From CAIOSQ01 sp044359885 (GTDB lineage Bacteria; Pseudomonadota; Alphaproteobacteria; CACIAM-22H2), in the NCBI GenBank assembly GCA_044359885.1, contig JBIKLI010000070.1, positions 1-15,787 on the forward strand: a stretch of DNA of 15,787 nt. The letters run 5' to 3'. The notes under the pieces were generated by a model, which did no database searches, was not told where the DNA came from, and saw only the letters and a list, made by a program, of their open reading frames with translations. The translations under genes and the position numbers were made by a program. Numbering within the stretch: the stretch's first letter is position 1; each line of letters starts with the position of its first letter. This document shows, piece after piece, positions 7,391-14,574 of this stretch.

Positions 7391-8236
7391 TCAGGCGGAC
7401 TGGGCGCGCAGCCGCGGATCGAGCAGGTCGCGCAGCCCGTCGCCCAGCAGGTTCAGCCCGAGCACCGTGAGCGAGATCGCGAGGCCAGGAAACAGGCAGA
7501 TCCAGGGCGCCTCGCGCAGATAGTCGCGGCCGTCGGCGATGACGTTGCCCCAGGTCGGCGCCGGCGGCGGCGGCCCCATGCCCAGGAAGCTGAGCGCCGC
7601 CTCGGCCAGCACGGCATAGGCAAAGACGAAGGTCAGCTGCACGACCAGCGGCGCCATGCAGTAGGGCAGGACATGGACGAGCATGATCCGCGCGTTGCCG
7701 GCGCCCAGCGCGCGCGCGGCAAGGACATGGTCCATCTCGCGCACGACCAGCACCGAGGCGCGCACGATGCGTGCCGTGCGCGGGACATAGACCGCCGCGA
7801 GGGCGATCACGGCATTGATCCCGGACGGGCCCAGCGCGGCGGTGATGGCGACCGCCATCAGGATCGCGGGAAACGCCATCATCGCGTCCATCAGCCGCAT
7901 CAGCAGGTCGTCGAGGCGGCGGAAAAAGCCCGCCGCGAGCCCGACCGCCGTGCCGGCGAGCGCGGTCGCGCCGACGGTGGCGAGGCCGATCAGCAGCGAC
8001 AGTCGTGCGCCATGCAGCACACGGGTCAGCACGTCGCGACCGAGTTGATCGGTGCCCAGCAGGAACTGAGCCGACGGCGGCCGGAAGGCGAAGCGCATGC
8101 GCGACCGCACCGGATCATGCGGCGACAGCAGATCGGCACCGAGCGCCATCGTCGCCACCACGAGGCATATCGCCGCGCCGGCCAGCATCGTCTTTTGGCC
8201 GGCGAGGCGGCGCAGCAGGCCGGGCCGCTCAGCCAT
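7391..8236 (-). CDS. ABC transporter permease, DppC/OppC type
   Basis: A 281-residue inner-membrane permease, the second channel subunit of a dipeptide/oligopeptide-class importer. The order of elements is typical of DppC: a first helix (about 16-36), the conserved periplasmic segment GTDQLGRDVLTRVLHGARLSL (61-81), further helices at about 82-104, 118-138, 141-158, 196-218 and 245-266, and the EAA loop ARALGAGNARIMLVHVLP (174-191) that docks on the ATPase. Near the C-terminus PTWGNVIADGRDYL is also characteristic. The start at 8236 overlaps the end of the DppB-type gene by 8 bp, indicating translational coupling. Its stop (7391-7393) lies only three bases from the stop of the convergent hydrolase, leaving no room for a terminator. 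It is the last gene of the transporter 2 operon. Confidence 0.95.
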   Translation of the reverse strand: MAERPGLLRRLAGQKTMLAGAAICLVVATMALGADLLSPHDPVRSRMRFAFRPPSAQFLLGTDQLGRDVLTRVLHGARLSLLIGLATVGATALAGTAVGLAAGFFRRLDDLLMRLMDAMMAFPAILMAVAITAALGPSGINAVIALAAVYVPRTARIVRASVLVVREMDHVLAARALGAGNARIMLVHVLPYCMAPLVVQLTFVFAYAVLAEAALSFLGMGPPPPAPTWGNVIADGRDYLREAPWICLFPGLAISLTVLGLNLLGDGLRDLLDPRLRAQSA

Positions 8237-9173
8237 AGCGGATCCGCGGGTCGATCCAGCAATAGAGGATGTCGACCAGAAGATTGAGCAGGACGAAGAC
8301 CACGGCCGTCGCGAGCAGTCCGCCCTGGATCACGGGGTAGTCGCGGGTCAGGATCGCGCTCGCCATCAGCCGTCCGATGCCGGGCAGGGCGAACACGGTC
8401 TCGATCACGACCGAGCCGGAGAGCATCAGCCCGAAGACGATGCCGATCACCGTCACCACGGTGACCAGGACGTTGACCAGCGCGTGCTTGCCGATGCGCA
8501 GCCGGTCGGGCAGACCCTTGGCGCGCGCCGTGCGCATGTAGTCCTGCTGCAGCACATCGACCATCGCCGCGCGGGTGATCCGCGCCAGCAGCCCGATCTG
8601 CAGCAGCGCCAGCGACACGGAGGGCAGGACGAGGCTCTTGAACCATGGCCAGACGCCCTCGGAGAGCGGCGCGTAGCCGCCTGTCGGCAGCAGGTCGAGA
8701 ACGACGCCGAAGAGGATGATGAAGATCAAACCAAGCCAGAAGCTTGGTATCGACACGCCGAGCACGGCGGTCGCCATCAGCGCCCGGTCCACCCAGCTGT
8801 CGCGGCGCAGGGCCGCGAGGACACCGGCGCCCACACCGAGAAAGATCGTCAGGACCATGGCGAAGCCGGCCATCGCCAGTGTCGCCGGTACCCGCTCGAG
8901 CAGCGCCTGCGAAACCGGCCGAGACAGCGTGATCGACTGGCCGAGATCGCCGGTCAGCAGCCCGCCATACCAGCGCGCCAACTGGACGACGAAGGGCTGA
9001 TCGAGGCCGAATTGTTCGCGGATGCGCTGCACCTGGTCGCCGGACGCGCCGACCCCCGCCATGACGAGGGCCGGATCGCCGGGGACCATCTGCATCACCG
9101 AGAAGGCGATCAGGCTGACCGCCGCCAGCACGACCACGGTGGTCGCGAGGCGGCGGAGGATGAATCGTCCCAT
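8229..9173 (-). CDS. ABC transporter permease, DppB/OppB type
   Basis: A 314-residue inner-membrane permease. It begins MGRFILRRLATTVVVL and carries the DppB hallmarks VPGDPA (30-35), IREQFGLDQP (51-60), GDLGQS (75-80), SIPSFWLGL (141-149), LPTGGY (162-167), the EAA loop TARAKGLPDRLRIGKHALVN (215-234), and ETVFALPGIGRLM (258-270). About six membrane helices can be drawn. The ATG at 9173 is chosen because the open frame upstream lies inside the binding-protein gene and the family N-terminus starts here. No clear Shine-Dalgarno sequence precedes it; a 14-bp palindrome fills the 20-bp gap after the binding-protein gene. The 3' end overlaps the DppC-type gene by 8 bp. It pairs with that subunit to form the channel of transporter 2. 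Confidence 0.95.
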   Translation of the reverse strand: MGRFILRRLATTVVVLAAVSLIAFSVMQMVPGDPALVMAGVGASGDQVQRIREQFGLDQPFVVQLARWYGGLLTGDLGQSITLSRPVSQALLERVPATLAMAGFAMVLTIFLGVGAGVLAALRRDSWVDRALMATAVLGVSIPSFWLGLIFIILFGVVLDLLPTGGYAPLSEGVWPWFKSLVLPSVSLALLQIGLLARITRAAMVDVLQQDYMRTARAKGLPDRLRIGKHALVNVLVTVVTVIGIVFGLMLSGSVVIETVFALPGIGRLMASAILTRDYPVIQGGLLATAVVFVLLNLLVDILYCWIDPRIRYG

Positions 9174-9177
9174 CGCG

Positions 9178-9191
9178 GACGGCGCGCCGTC
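9178..9191. repeat. 14-bp perfect palindrome in the binding-protein/permease gap
   Basis: GACGGCGCGCCGTC reads the same on both strands and occupies most of the 20 bases between the binding-protein stop (9194) and the permease start (9173). In the minus-strand message it would form a short GC-only hairpin directly before a start codon that lacks a Shine-Dalgarno sequence. Its position parallels the 32-bp palindrome at 394-425 in the other transporter operon, and both share the CGTC/GACG-rich core. It may set the ratio of binding protein to permease. A 14-bp GC palindrome in high-GC DNA is not by itself rare. Confidence 0.6.
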
Positions 9192-9193
9192 GA

Positions 9194-10738
9194 TCAATCC
9201 AGCCAGATGTCCCAGACCCGCGTCGCACCGGCATAGGCGCGGACGCCCTTCAACTGGGCCGAGCGCGCATGGGTCATGCCCATGTCGCCCAGTTTCACGA
9301 CATGGACGTTCTCGTAGGAATGCGCCTGGATGTCCTGCCAGGCCGCCTTGCGCTTCTCGAGGTCGAGGCTGGTGTTGAAGCGGCCCCAGGCCTCTTCCAT
9401 CTTCCGGTCGCCGGTCGCGCGCGCCAGGTTGAATTCGCCGACGAACAGGCGCTGGTAGCTCCAGGCGCCGACGAAGGGCTGCGAGCCGAAGCCCGAGGTG
9501 GCGAGGTGCCAGCCCTCGTTGCCGTTCGCCATCGAGGCCAGCGTTGGCCAGTCCATCGAACGGATCTCGACATTCAGCCCGACGGCCTTGAGCTGCTCGG
9601 TGACGACGACGCCGACGCGCTGCATCCAGGCGATTGTGGCGACGTTGAACAGGATCGGCTCGCCCCTGTAGCCGGACTCGCGCAGGAGCTGCTTGGCCTT
9701 GGCCGGATCGTTGATGTTGTAGAGCGCCTTGCCGCCGTCGTTGTGGAACGGATTGCCGTCGTAGACCCAGGAATGGTTCAGCTTGTGGACGCCGCCCGAC
9801 GCCGCGAGCATGACCTCGTCCATGTCGAGAGCCGCCTGGATCGCGCGGCGCACCCCCAGATTCGCGGTCGGTCCGCCGGCGTGGTTGAGATAGACGACCG
9901 GCATCTGGAAGGCCGGGATGGTCTCGATCGCCAGCTTCGCGTTCGTCGCCAGTCGCCTCGCGGTCGGCGGCGGCAGATCCTCGATGATGTGCACCTGGCC
10001 GCTTTCGAGCGCGGCCACCCGCGCGCTGGCCTCGGGCAGGAAGCGCAGGCGCACGCGGTCGGCCCAGGCCGTCTTGCGGCCGCCGAAGCCGTCGGGTCCG
10101 GCGGCGCGCGTGTCCTGGGCGTAGCCTTCGTGGCGGACCAGCAGCATGTGGCTGTCCGGCACCCATTCGCCGAAGCGGTAGGGGCCGGTGCCGATGTTGT
10201 CGGTCTTGTTGAGGTCGCGTTCCGCCTGCTCGGCCGGGATGATCGAGGTCGGCGAGGTCGGCGAGGCGAGGCGGTCCAGGAAGGACGGGCTCAGTTCCTT
10301 CAGCCGGATCACCACGCGATGCGGCTCGGGTGTCTCGATCGCCGTCACCGGCGCGAAGGAGATCTTGTCCGGGCTGAAGCGGGCATAGCGCTCGAGAGAC
10401 GCCTTGACGTCCGCCGACGTCATGACCTTGCCGTTGTGGAACGTCACGCCCTGGCGAAGGCGGAAATCGTAGGTCAGGCCGTCGGGGGCGATGGTCACGC
10501 CCTCGGCGAGCATCGGCACCGGGCCGCCCTTTTCGTCCACGGTGAACAGCGTCTCGTAGATCGGATAGAGCATCGTGCGCGCCGGATAGGACGCGGAGAA
10601 GTGCGGGTCGATGCTGTTCGCGCCGACATACATGCCGACGACGATCTCGCCGCCTCTCTTCTGCGCGACGGCGCCGCCTGTCGCCAGAATGGTCGAAACC
10701 GCCAACGCTGCGGACAACAGGGTTCTTCTGGTCGTCAT
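9194..10738 (-). CDS. Periplasmic solute-binding protein of peptide/nickel-type ABC importer (SBP family 5)
   Basis: A 514-residue binding protein of the DppA/OppA class that serves the DppB/DppC-type permeases encoded directly downstream. The signal peptide MTTRRTLLSAALAVSTILA has a double arginine and a hydrophobic core, with probable cleavage after GAVA (residue 25). The arginine pair fits a Tat signal loosely; Sec export is equally possible. Family landmarks are IYETLFTVDEKGGPVPMLAEG, APDGLTYDFRLRQGVTFHNGK, MTSADVKASLERY, NIGTGPYRFGEW, RVAALESGQVHI and KQLLRESGYRG. The start at 10738 is preceded by a strong GAGGAGGGG, with a GC hairpin just upstream of it. It is related to the binding protein at 448-1998 along its whole length. 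A 9-bp tandem repeat (10245-10262) encodes SPTSPT but adds no length relative to the paralogue. The ligand is unknown. Confidence 0.95.
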   Translation of the reverse strand: MTTRRTLLSAALAVSTILATGGAVAQKRGGEIVVGMYVGANSIDPHFSASYPARTMLYPIYETLFTVDEKGGPVPMLAEGVTIAPDGLTYDFRLRQGVTFHNGKVMTSADVKASLERYARFSPDKISFAPVTAIETPEPHRVVIRLKELSPSFLDRLASPTSPTSIIPAEQAERDLNKTDNIGTGPYRFGEWVPDSHMLLVRHEGYAQDTRAAGPDGFGGRKTAWADRVRLRFLPEASARVAALESGQVHIIEDLPPPTARRLATNAKLAIETIPAFQMPVVYLNHAGGPTANLGVRRAIQAALDMDEVMLAASGGVHKLNHSWVYDGNPFHNDGGKALYNINDPAKAKQLLRESGYRGEPILFNVATIAWMQRVGVVVTEQLKAVGLNVEIRSMDWPTLASMANGNEGWHLATSGFGSQPFVGAWSYQRLFVGEFNLARATGDRKMEEAWGRFNTSLDLEKRKAAWQDIQAHSYENVHVVKLGDMGMTHARSAQLKGVRAYAGATRVWDIWLD

Positions 10739-10751
10739 ATCCCCTCCTCTC

Positions 10752-10768
10752 GGCGGCTTCCTGCCGCC
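10752..10768 (-). promoter_or_regulatory. Leader hairpin just upstream of the binding-protein ribosome-binding site
   Basis: GGCGGC (10752-10757) and GCCGCC (10763-10768) form a perfect 6-bp GC stem with a 5-base loop. In the minus-strand transcript it ends one or two bases before the GAGGAGGGG ribosome-binding site of the binding protein that starts at 10738. It could stabilise the 5' end of the message or keep the ribosome-binding site open. It could also be half of an operator for the 95-bp divergent region. The function is inferred. Confidence 0.4.
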
Positions 10769-10794
10769 TTCCCTATGGAAACTCTATGCTTGTC

Positions 10795-10815
10795 GCGGCA
10801 AAAGGGAAATGCCGC
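10795..10815. promoter_or_regulatory. Inverted repeat GCGGCA-N9-TGCCGC upstream of the dehydrogenase
   Basis: Six-base perfect arms (10795-10800 and 10810-10815) flank the purine-rich spacer AAAGGGAAA, and two further outer bases also pair after one mismatch. It ends seven bases before the dehydrogenase ribosome-binding site (AAGGAG at 10822-10827) and lies within the divergent gap shared with transporter 2. It could be an operator or a leader hairpin. No promoter with a good -35/-10 pair could be placed in this gap on either strand. Confidence 0.35.
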
Positions 10816-10821
10816 AACGCG

Positions 10822-10827
10822 AAGGAG
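10822..10827 (+). promoter_or_regulatory. Ribosome-binding site fixing the dehydrogenase start
   Basis: AAGGAG sits six bases before the ATG at 10834. An in-frame start 48 bases upstream at 10786 would add 16 residues with no family counterpart and has no comparable site, so 10834 is the preferred start. Confidence 0.8.
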
Positions 10828-10833
10828 ACCCGG

Positions 10834-11787
10834 ATGTCCGCAGCCCCTGGGACCATCGATGCGCCGCCGATCGCGCTCGTCGGCAGCCTCGCCCCCGGGT
10901 TCGCCGAACGCATCGGCGCGCTCTGGCCGCTTCATGCCGTGGCCGCGCAGGAGGAACTCGCCGGTCTGGCGCCGGCGCTGCGCGGGCGCATCGCGGTCGC
11001 CATCGTGGCCGCGCGCTTCGACGACGTGGCGCTGGACGCGCTGCCGTCGCTGCGGTTCGCGCTCAACGCCGGGATCGGCCACGAGAGGCTCGACCTGGAC
11101 GCGATGCACCGCCGCGGCGTCGCGGCTGCCAATCTCGCGGGCATCGGCGGCGACTGCATCGCCGACATGGCGATGGCGCTGCTTCTCGACGTCGCGCGCG
11201 GCACGACGCGCGGCGATCGCTTCGTGCGCGACGGGCGCTGGGGCCGGGACGCCTTTCCCTTCCTGCCCCGGTTGAGCGGCAGGCGCCTGGGCATCCTTGG
11301 CCTCGGCAGCATCGGCCGCGCCATCGCGCGGCGCGCGTCAGGCTTCGGCATGCGGATCGCGTATCACGGCCGGCGGCGGCAGCCGGACCAGCCCTACGAC
11401 TACGCCGCGACCCCGCTGGAACTCGCCCGCGTCAGCGATCATCTCGCCATCGCGGCGCCGGGGGGCGAGGCGACCAGGAATCTGGTCGATGCGGCCGTCC
11501 TCGCCGCGCTGCCGGCGCATGGCATCGTCGTCAATGTCGGGCGCGGTTCGATCATCGACCAGGCGGCGCTGATCGCGGCGCTCGCCGCGGGCCGCCTCTT
11601 CGGCGCCGGGCTCGACGTCGTCGACGGCGAGCCCGAAGTGCCGCCGGCGCTGCTGGCCCTCGACAACGTCGTCGTCACGCCGCATCGCGCGGGATCGACG
11701 CTTGAGACGCTCGACGACGCGCTGGCGCGGATGATCGCGACGCTGCGCGCCTGGGAGCGCGACGGCACGAACCTGGCGCCGATCTAG
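10834..11787 (+). CDS. D-isomer-specific 2-hydroxyacid dehydrogenase (glyoxylate/hydroxypyruvate reductase-like)
   Basis: A 317-residue cytoplasmic oxidoreductase that interconverts 2-oxoacids and D-2-hydroxyacids using NAD(P)H. The Rossmann motif GLGSIG is at 156-161. The catalytic residues of the family can be placed: Arg237 in NVGRGSIID, Glu266 in GLDVVDGEPE and His284 in TPHRAGS. After the second Rossmann strand the sequence AYHGRRRQ has arginines where NADPH-preferring members (hydroxypyruvate/hydroxyphenylpyruvate reductase group) have them, so NADPH use is likely but inferred. The length is normal. It is transcribed alone on the plus strand, 95 bp divergent from transporter 2, and its TAG stop overlaps the TAG stop of the opposing ATPase gene within one CTAG. 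It could reduce an oxoacid released from the imported compound. Confidence 0.94.
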   Translation: MSAAPGTIDAPPIALVGSLAPGFAERIGALWPLHAVAAQEELAGLAPALRGRIAVAIVAARFDDVALDALPSLRFALNAGIGHERLDLDAMHRRGVAAANLAGIGGDCIADMAMALLLDVARGTTRGDRFVRDGRWGRDAFPFLPRLSGRRLGILGLGSIGRAIARRASGFGMRIAYHGRRRQPDQPYDYAATPLELARVSDHLAIAAPGGEATRNLVDAAVLAALPAHGIVVNVGRGSIIDQAALIAALAAGRLFGAGLDVVDGEPEVPPALLALDNVVVTPHRAGSTLETLDDALARMIATLRAWERDGTNLAPI

Positions 11788-13805
11788 CCCGGCGCCGGCG
11801 TTTCCTCGATCAGGTGGCAGGCGGCGAACTGCCCGGGGCCGACCCGGCGCAGAGGCGGGTCCCGTTCGCGGCAGGCCGCGACCGCCTGCGCGCAGCGTGT
11901 GTGGAACCGGCAACCCGCGGGCGGGTCGATTGGGCTCGGTATGTCGCCGGCCAGCGCGATGCGCGCGCGGCGCGCCCGCGGATCGGCGACCGGCACGGCG
12001 GAGAGCAGGGCGCGGGTGTAGGGGTGGCGCGGATCGGCATAGAGGCGGGCGGTCTCGGCGATCTCGACGATGCGGCCCAGATACATCACCGCGACGCGGT
12101 CGGCGATATGACGCACGACGGCGAGATTGTGGCTGATGAAAAGATAGGCGAGACCGAATTCCCGCTGCAGGTCCTGCATCAGGTTGACGATCTGCGCCTG
12201 GACCGAGACGTCGAGCGCGGAGACCGGTTCGTCGCAGACGACGAAGCGCGCGTTGATGGCGAGCGCCCGCGCGATCGCCACGCGCTGGCGCTGGCCGCCG
12301 GAAAGCGCATGCGGATGGCGCGCGGCCTGGCCCGGATCCAGGCCGACGCGCGCCAGCAGGTCGCGCACGCGCTCGCGGCGGCTGGCGGCATCGCCGATCC
12401 CGTGGATGACCAGCGGCTCGCCGACGATCGCGCCGACGGTCATGCGCTGGTTCACCGAGGCGCCCGGGTCCTGGAAGACGATCTGCATCTCGCGACGCGC
12501 CGCCTTGAGTTCGGCGGGCGCCATCGCGAGCAGGTCCCGGCCGTCGAAGCGCACCGCGCCGGCGCTCGGCTCGGTCAGGCGCAGCAGCAACCGTCCGGTG
12601 GTCGACTTGCCGCTGCCCGACTCTCCGACGAGGGCGAGGGTCTCGCCCGCGGCGATTGCGAAGCTGACGCCGTCGACGGCGCGCAGCACCGCCTTCGATC
12701 CCCCGAAGGGGCCGGTGCGCACGGGGAAGTGCTTGGCAAGGCCAATGGCCTCGACGAGGACAGGGCCGGTCTTCCGGCGCGCCGGCATGGCCGTGGGCGA
12801 GGGCGGCGCAGTTCGGGTTTCGGCGATGCCCACCGGACACGCCGCGGCATGGCCGGGCCGCCGCTCGGCGAGCGCGGGCTCGGCAAGGGTGCAATCGGGC
12901 TGCGCGCGATTGCAGCGCGGATGGAAGCGGCAGCCGCCCGGCGGGTCGGCGAGGTCCGGAATGCTGCCCTCGATGGTCGCCAGCCGTGCCGAGCCGGCGT
13001 CCAGCCGCGGGCTGGAGGCGAGCAGGGCGGCGGCATAGGGATGGACGGGCGACGCGAAGATGTCGTTCACGGGCCCGCGCTCGACCAGCCGGCCCGCGTA
13101 CATCACCGCGACATGCTGCGCGAACTCGGCCACGACGCCCAGATCGTGCGAGATCAGGATCACCGCCATTCCCATGTCGCGCTGCAGCGCCCGCAGCAGA
13201 TCCAGGATCTGCGCCTGCACCGTGACGTCGAGCGCCGTGGTCGGCTCGTCCGCGATCAGCAGGCGCGGCTGGCATGCGATGGCGATGGCGATCATCGCCC
13301 GCTGACGCATGCCGCCGGACATCTGGTGGGGATAGTCGTCGACGCGGCGGCGCGCGAGCGGGATCTCGACGCGGTCGAGAAGATCGATGGCCGCCCGCCG
13401 CGCCGCCTGCCTGTTCTGCCCGCGATGGACGCGCAGCATCTCGCCGATCTGGTCACCGACCGTCAGCAGCGGGTTGAGCGACGTCATCGGTTCCTGGAAG
13501 ATCATGCCGACGCGGGCGCCGCGCACGCGCCGCAGCGTCGCCTCGTCGCGGCCCGCCAGTTCTTCGCCGTCGAGCGCGATGGACCCGGCAGCGATGCGCC
13601 CGGGCCAGGGCAGCAGACCCATGACCGAAAGGGCTGTGACGCTCTTCCCGGACCCGGATTCGCCGACGATCCCCAGTGTCTCGCCGCGGGCGACGTCGAA
13701 ACCGATCCGCTCGACGATCGTCGTGCGGCCGAAGGTCACCGACAGGCCGGCGACCCGCAGCAGCGGCGTCGCCGCGTCGGCCGCCGCCGCCGTCGCGCCG
13801 CGCAT
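11784..13805 (-). CDS. Fused dipeptide/oligopeptide ABC transporter ATPase (DppD-DppF type, two nucleotide-binding domains)
   Basis: A 673-residue cytoplasmic ATPase carrying both nucleotide-binding domains in one chain, in place of separate DppD and DppF. Domain 1 has Walker A GESGSGKS (48-55), signature MSGGMRQR (162-169), Walker B LLIADE (182-187) and switch His220. Domain 2 has Walker A GESGSGKS (394-401), signature LSGGQRQR (501-508), Walker B FVVCDE (521-526) and His559. Each ends in the oligopeptide-transporter C-terminal segment with spaced cysteines (GCRFHPRC near 291-298, GCRFHTRC near 631-638, more Cys after each), like those reported to hold an iron-sulphur cluster in Dpp-type ATPases. 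All motifs are intact, so it should be active. The ATG at 13805 lies four bases after the aldolase stop. An upstream GTG at 13847 would overlap that gene and add 14 unhelpful residues. It probably energises the permeases at 7391-9173. Confidence 0.94.
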   Translation of the reverse strand: MRGATAAAADAATPLLRVAGLSVTFGRTTIVERIGFDVARGETLGIVGESGSGKSVTALSVMGLLPWPGRIAAGSIALDGEELAGRDEATLRRVRGARVGMIFQEPMTSLNPLLTVGDQIGEMLRVHRGQNRQAARRAAIDLLDRVEIPLARRRVDDYPHQMSGGMRQRAMIAIAIACQPRLLIADEPTTALDVTVQAQILDLLRALQRDMGMAVILISHDLGVVAEFAQHVAVMYAGRLVERGPVNDIFASPVHPYAAALLASSPRLDAGSARLATIEGSIPDLADPPGGCRFHPRCNRAQPDCTLAEPALAERRPGHAAACPVGIAETRTAPPSPTAMPARRKTGPVLVEAIGLAKHFPVRTGPFGGSKAVLRAVDGVSFAIAAGETLALVGESGSGKSTTGRLLLRLTEPSAGAVRFDGRDLLAMAPAELKAARREMQIVFQDPGASVNQRMTVGAIVGEPLVIHGIGDAASRRERVRDLLARVGLDPGQAARHPHALSGGQRQRVAIARALAINARFVVCDEPVSALDVSVQAQIVNLMQDLQREFGLAYLFISHNLAVVRHIADRVAVMYLGRIVEIAETARLYADPRHPYTRALLSAVPVADPRARRARIALAGDIPSPIDPPAGCRFHTRCAQAVAACRERDPPLRRVGPGQFAACHLIEETPAPG

Positions 13806-13809
13806 CGGA

Positions 13810-14559
13810 TCAGGTCTTGTAGTCGGGTTCCTCGCGGTCGAGGACACGCCGCCAGGCGTCGAGAAGGAAGCGGCCTTCGAGCTTGTCGCTCCAGACGCCG
13901 CGATAGTTCCAGCGCAGGTTGTCGGGTTGCTTGCGCAGCTGGTGCCCGGTCCACATCGCCATCAGCTGGTACTGGCAGGTCTGTTCCACCGCCAGCAATT
14001 CGTGCAGCGCGTCGTGGACCGTCGGACCGACCGAGAGAATTCCGTGATTGGCCATCACCATCACCGTCTTGTCGCCCAGTGCCTCGGCGAGCCGGTAGCC
14101 CTCCTCCAGGCCGCCGGCGGGGCCGGTCATGGCGTCGTCGTAGGCGATGCGGTCGTTGACGATCAGGTTGTTGTGATGGGCGAGCGCCATTCGGCCATGC
14201 TCGAGCATCGACAGCGCGGTGACGTGGGGCGGGTGCAGATGCAGGACGCAGCGGGCATCGGCGCGGACCTTGTGGATCGGCGCGTGGATGTGGAAGGCGA
14301 CGGGGCGCACGACGCCCTCGCCGCGGACGATGTTGCCGTCGTAGTCGACGACGATCAGGCTGGAGGCCGTGATCTCCTGGAACAGCATGCCGCGCGGATT
14401 GAGAAGATAGAGTTCGTCGCCCGGCAGCATCAGGCTGAAATGATTGCCGATGCCGCTGTTCAGGCCCATGCGGGCGCTGATTCGAAAGGCGGCCGCGAGG
14501 TCGCGGCGCAGTTCGGCTTCGGCCTCGTTGCCAAGATCGGCGGCGCGGATCGTGCCCAT
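13810..14559 (-). CDS. Class II aldolase/adducin-family protein, adducin-like active site
   Basis: A 249-residue protein with the class II aldolase/adducin fold. Seen are SGIGNHFSLML (35-45), PRGMLFQEI (55-63), the metal-site histidines in HLHPPH (107-112) and MANHG (His172). In fuculose- and ribulose-phosphate aldolases a catalytic and metal-binding Glu sits a few residues before the FHM/FHI motif. Here the corresponding stretch is VVRPVAFHIHAPIH, with proline or another neutral residue in place of that Glu, as in adducin-like members. Retro-aldol activity is therefore uncertain, and the role is unknown. The start at 14559 is chosen over ATG 14568 because GAGGGG lies directly against 14568 but nine bases from 14559. 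It sits in one minus-strand operon between the third CocE-type hydrolase (89-bp gap) and the fused ATPase (4-bp gap), which ties it to uptake and breakdown of the same compound. Confidence 0.9.
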   Translation of the reverse strand: MGTIRAADLGNEAEAELRRDLAAAFRISARMGLNSGIGNHFSLMLPGDELYLLNPRGMLFQEITASSLIVVDYDGNIVRGEGVVRPVAFHIHAPIHKVRADARCVLHLHPPHVTALSMLEHGRMALAHHNNLIVNDRIAYDDAMTGPAGGLEEGYRLAEALGDKTVMVMANHGILSVGPTVHDALHELLAVEQTCQYQLMAMWTGHQLRKQPDNLRWNYRGVWSDKLEGRFLLDAWRRVLDREEPDYKT

Positions 14560-14568
14560 GATCTCCAT

Positions 14569-14574
14569 CCCCTC
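14569..14574 (-). promoter_or_regulatory. Ribosome-binding site deciding the aldolase-like start
   Basis: On the minus strand GAGGGG abuts an ATG at 14568 with no spacer and lies nine bases before the in-frame ATG at 14559, favouring the latter start. A second purine run, GGAG, lies three bases before 14559. Confidence 0.5.

Noticed and set aside
8229..10166. Minus-strand permease frame extended to 645 codons
   Set aside because: The extension is an out-of-frame reading of the binding protein; DppB homology starts at the Met at 9173.
10245..10262. Tandem 9-bp repeat inside binding protein 2 (encodes SPTSPT)
   Set aside because: The paralogue has the same length at this spot, so it is probably convergent codon use and not a recent expansion.
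9269..11275. Plus-strand open frame of 668 codons opposite binding protein 2
   Set aside because: Shadow of the binding protein and then an out-of-frame reading of the dehydrogenase; no family signature.
13806..13847. Alternative GTG start for the fused ATPase, 14 codons upstream
   Set aside because: It would overlap the aldolase-like gene by 38 bp, has only a weak ribosome-binding site and adds residues outside the family; the ATG at 13805 follows the stop by four bases. Not fully excluded.
11814..14159. Plus-strand open frame of 781 codons opposite the fused ATPase
   Set aside because: Translation is a mirror of ATPase codons; the minus strand carries two complete sets of Walker and signature motifs.
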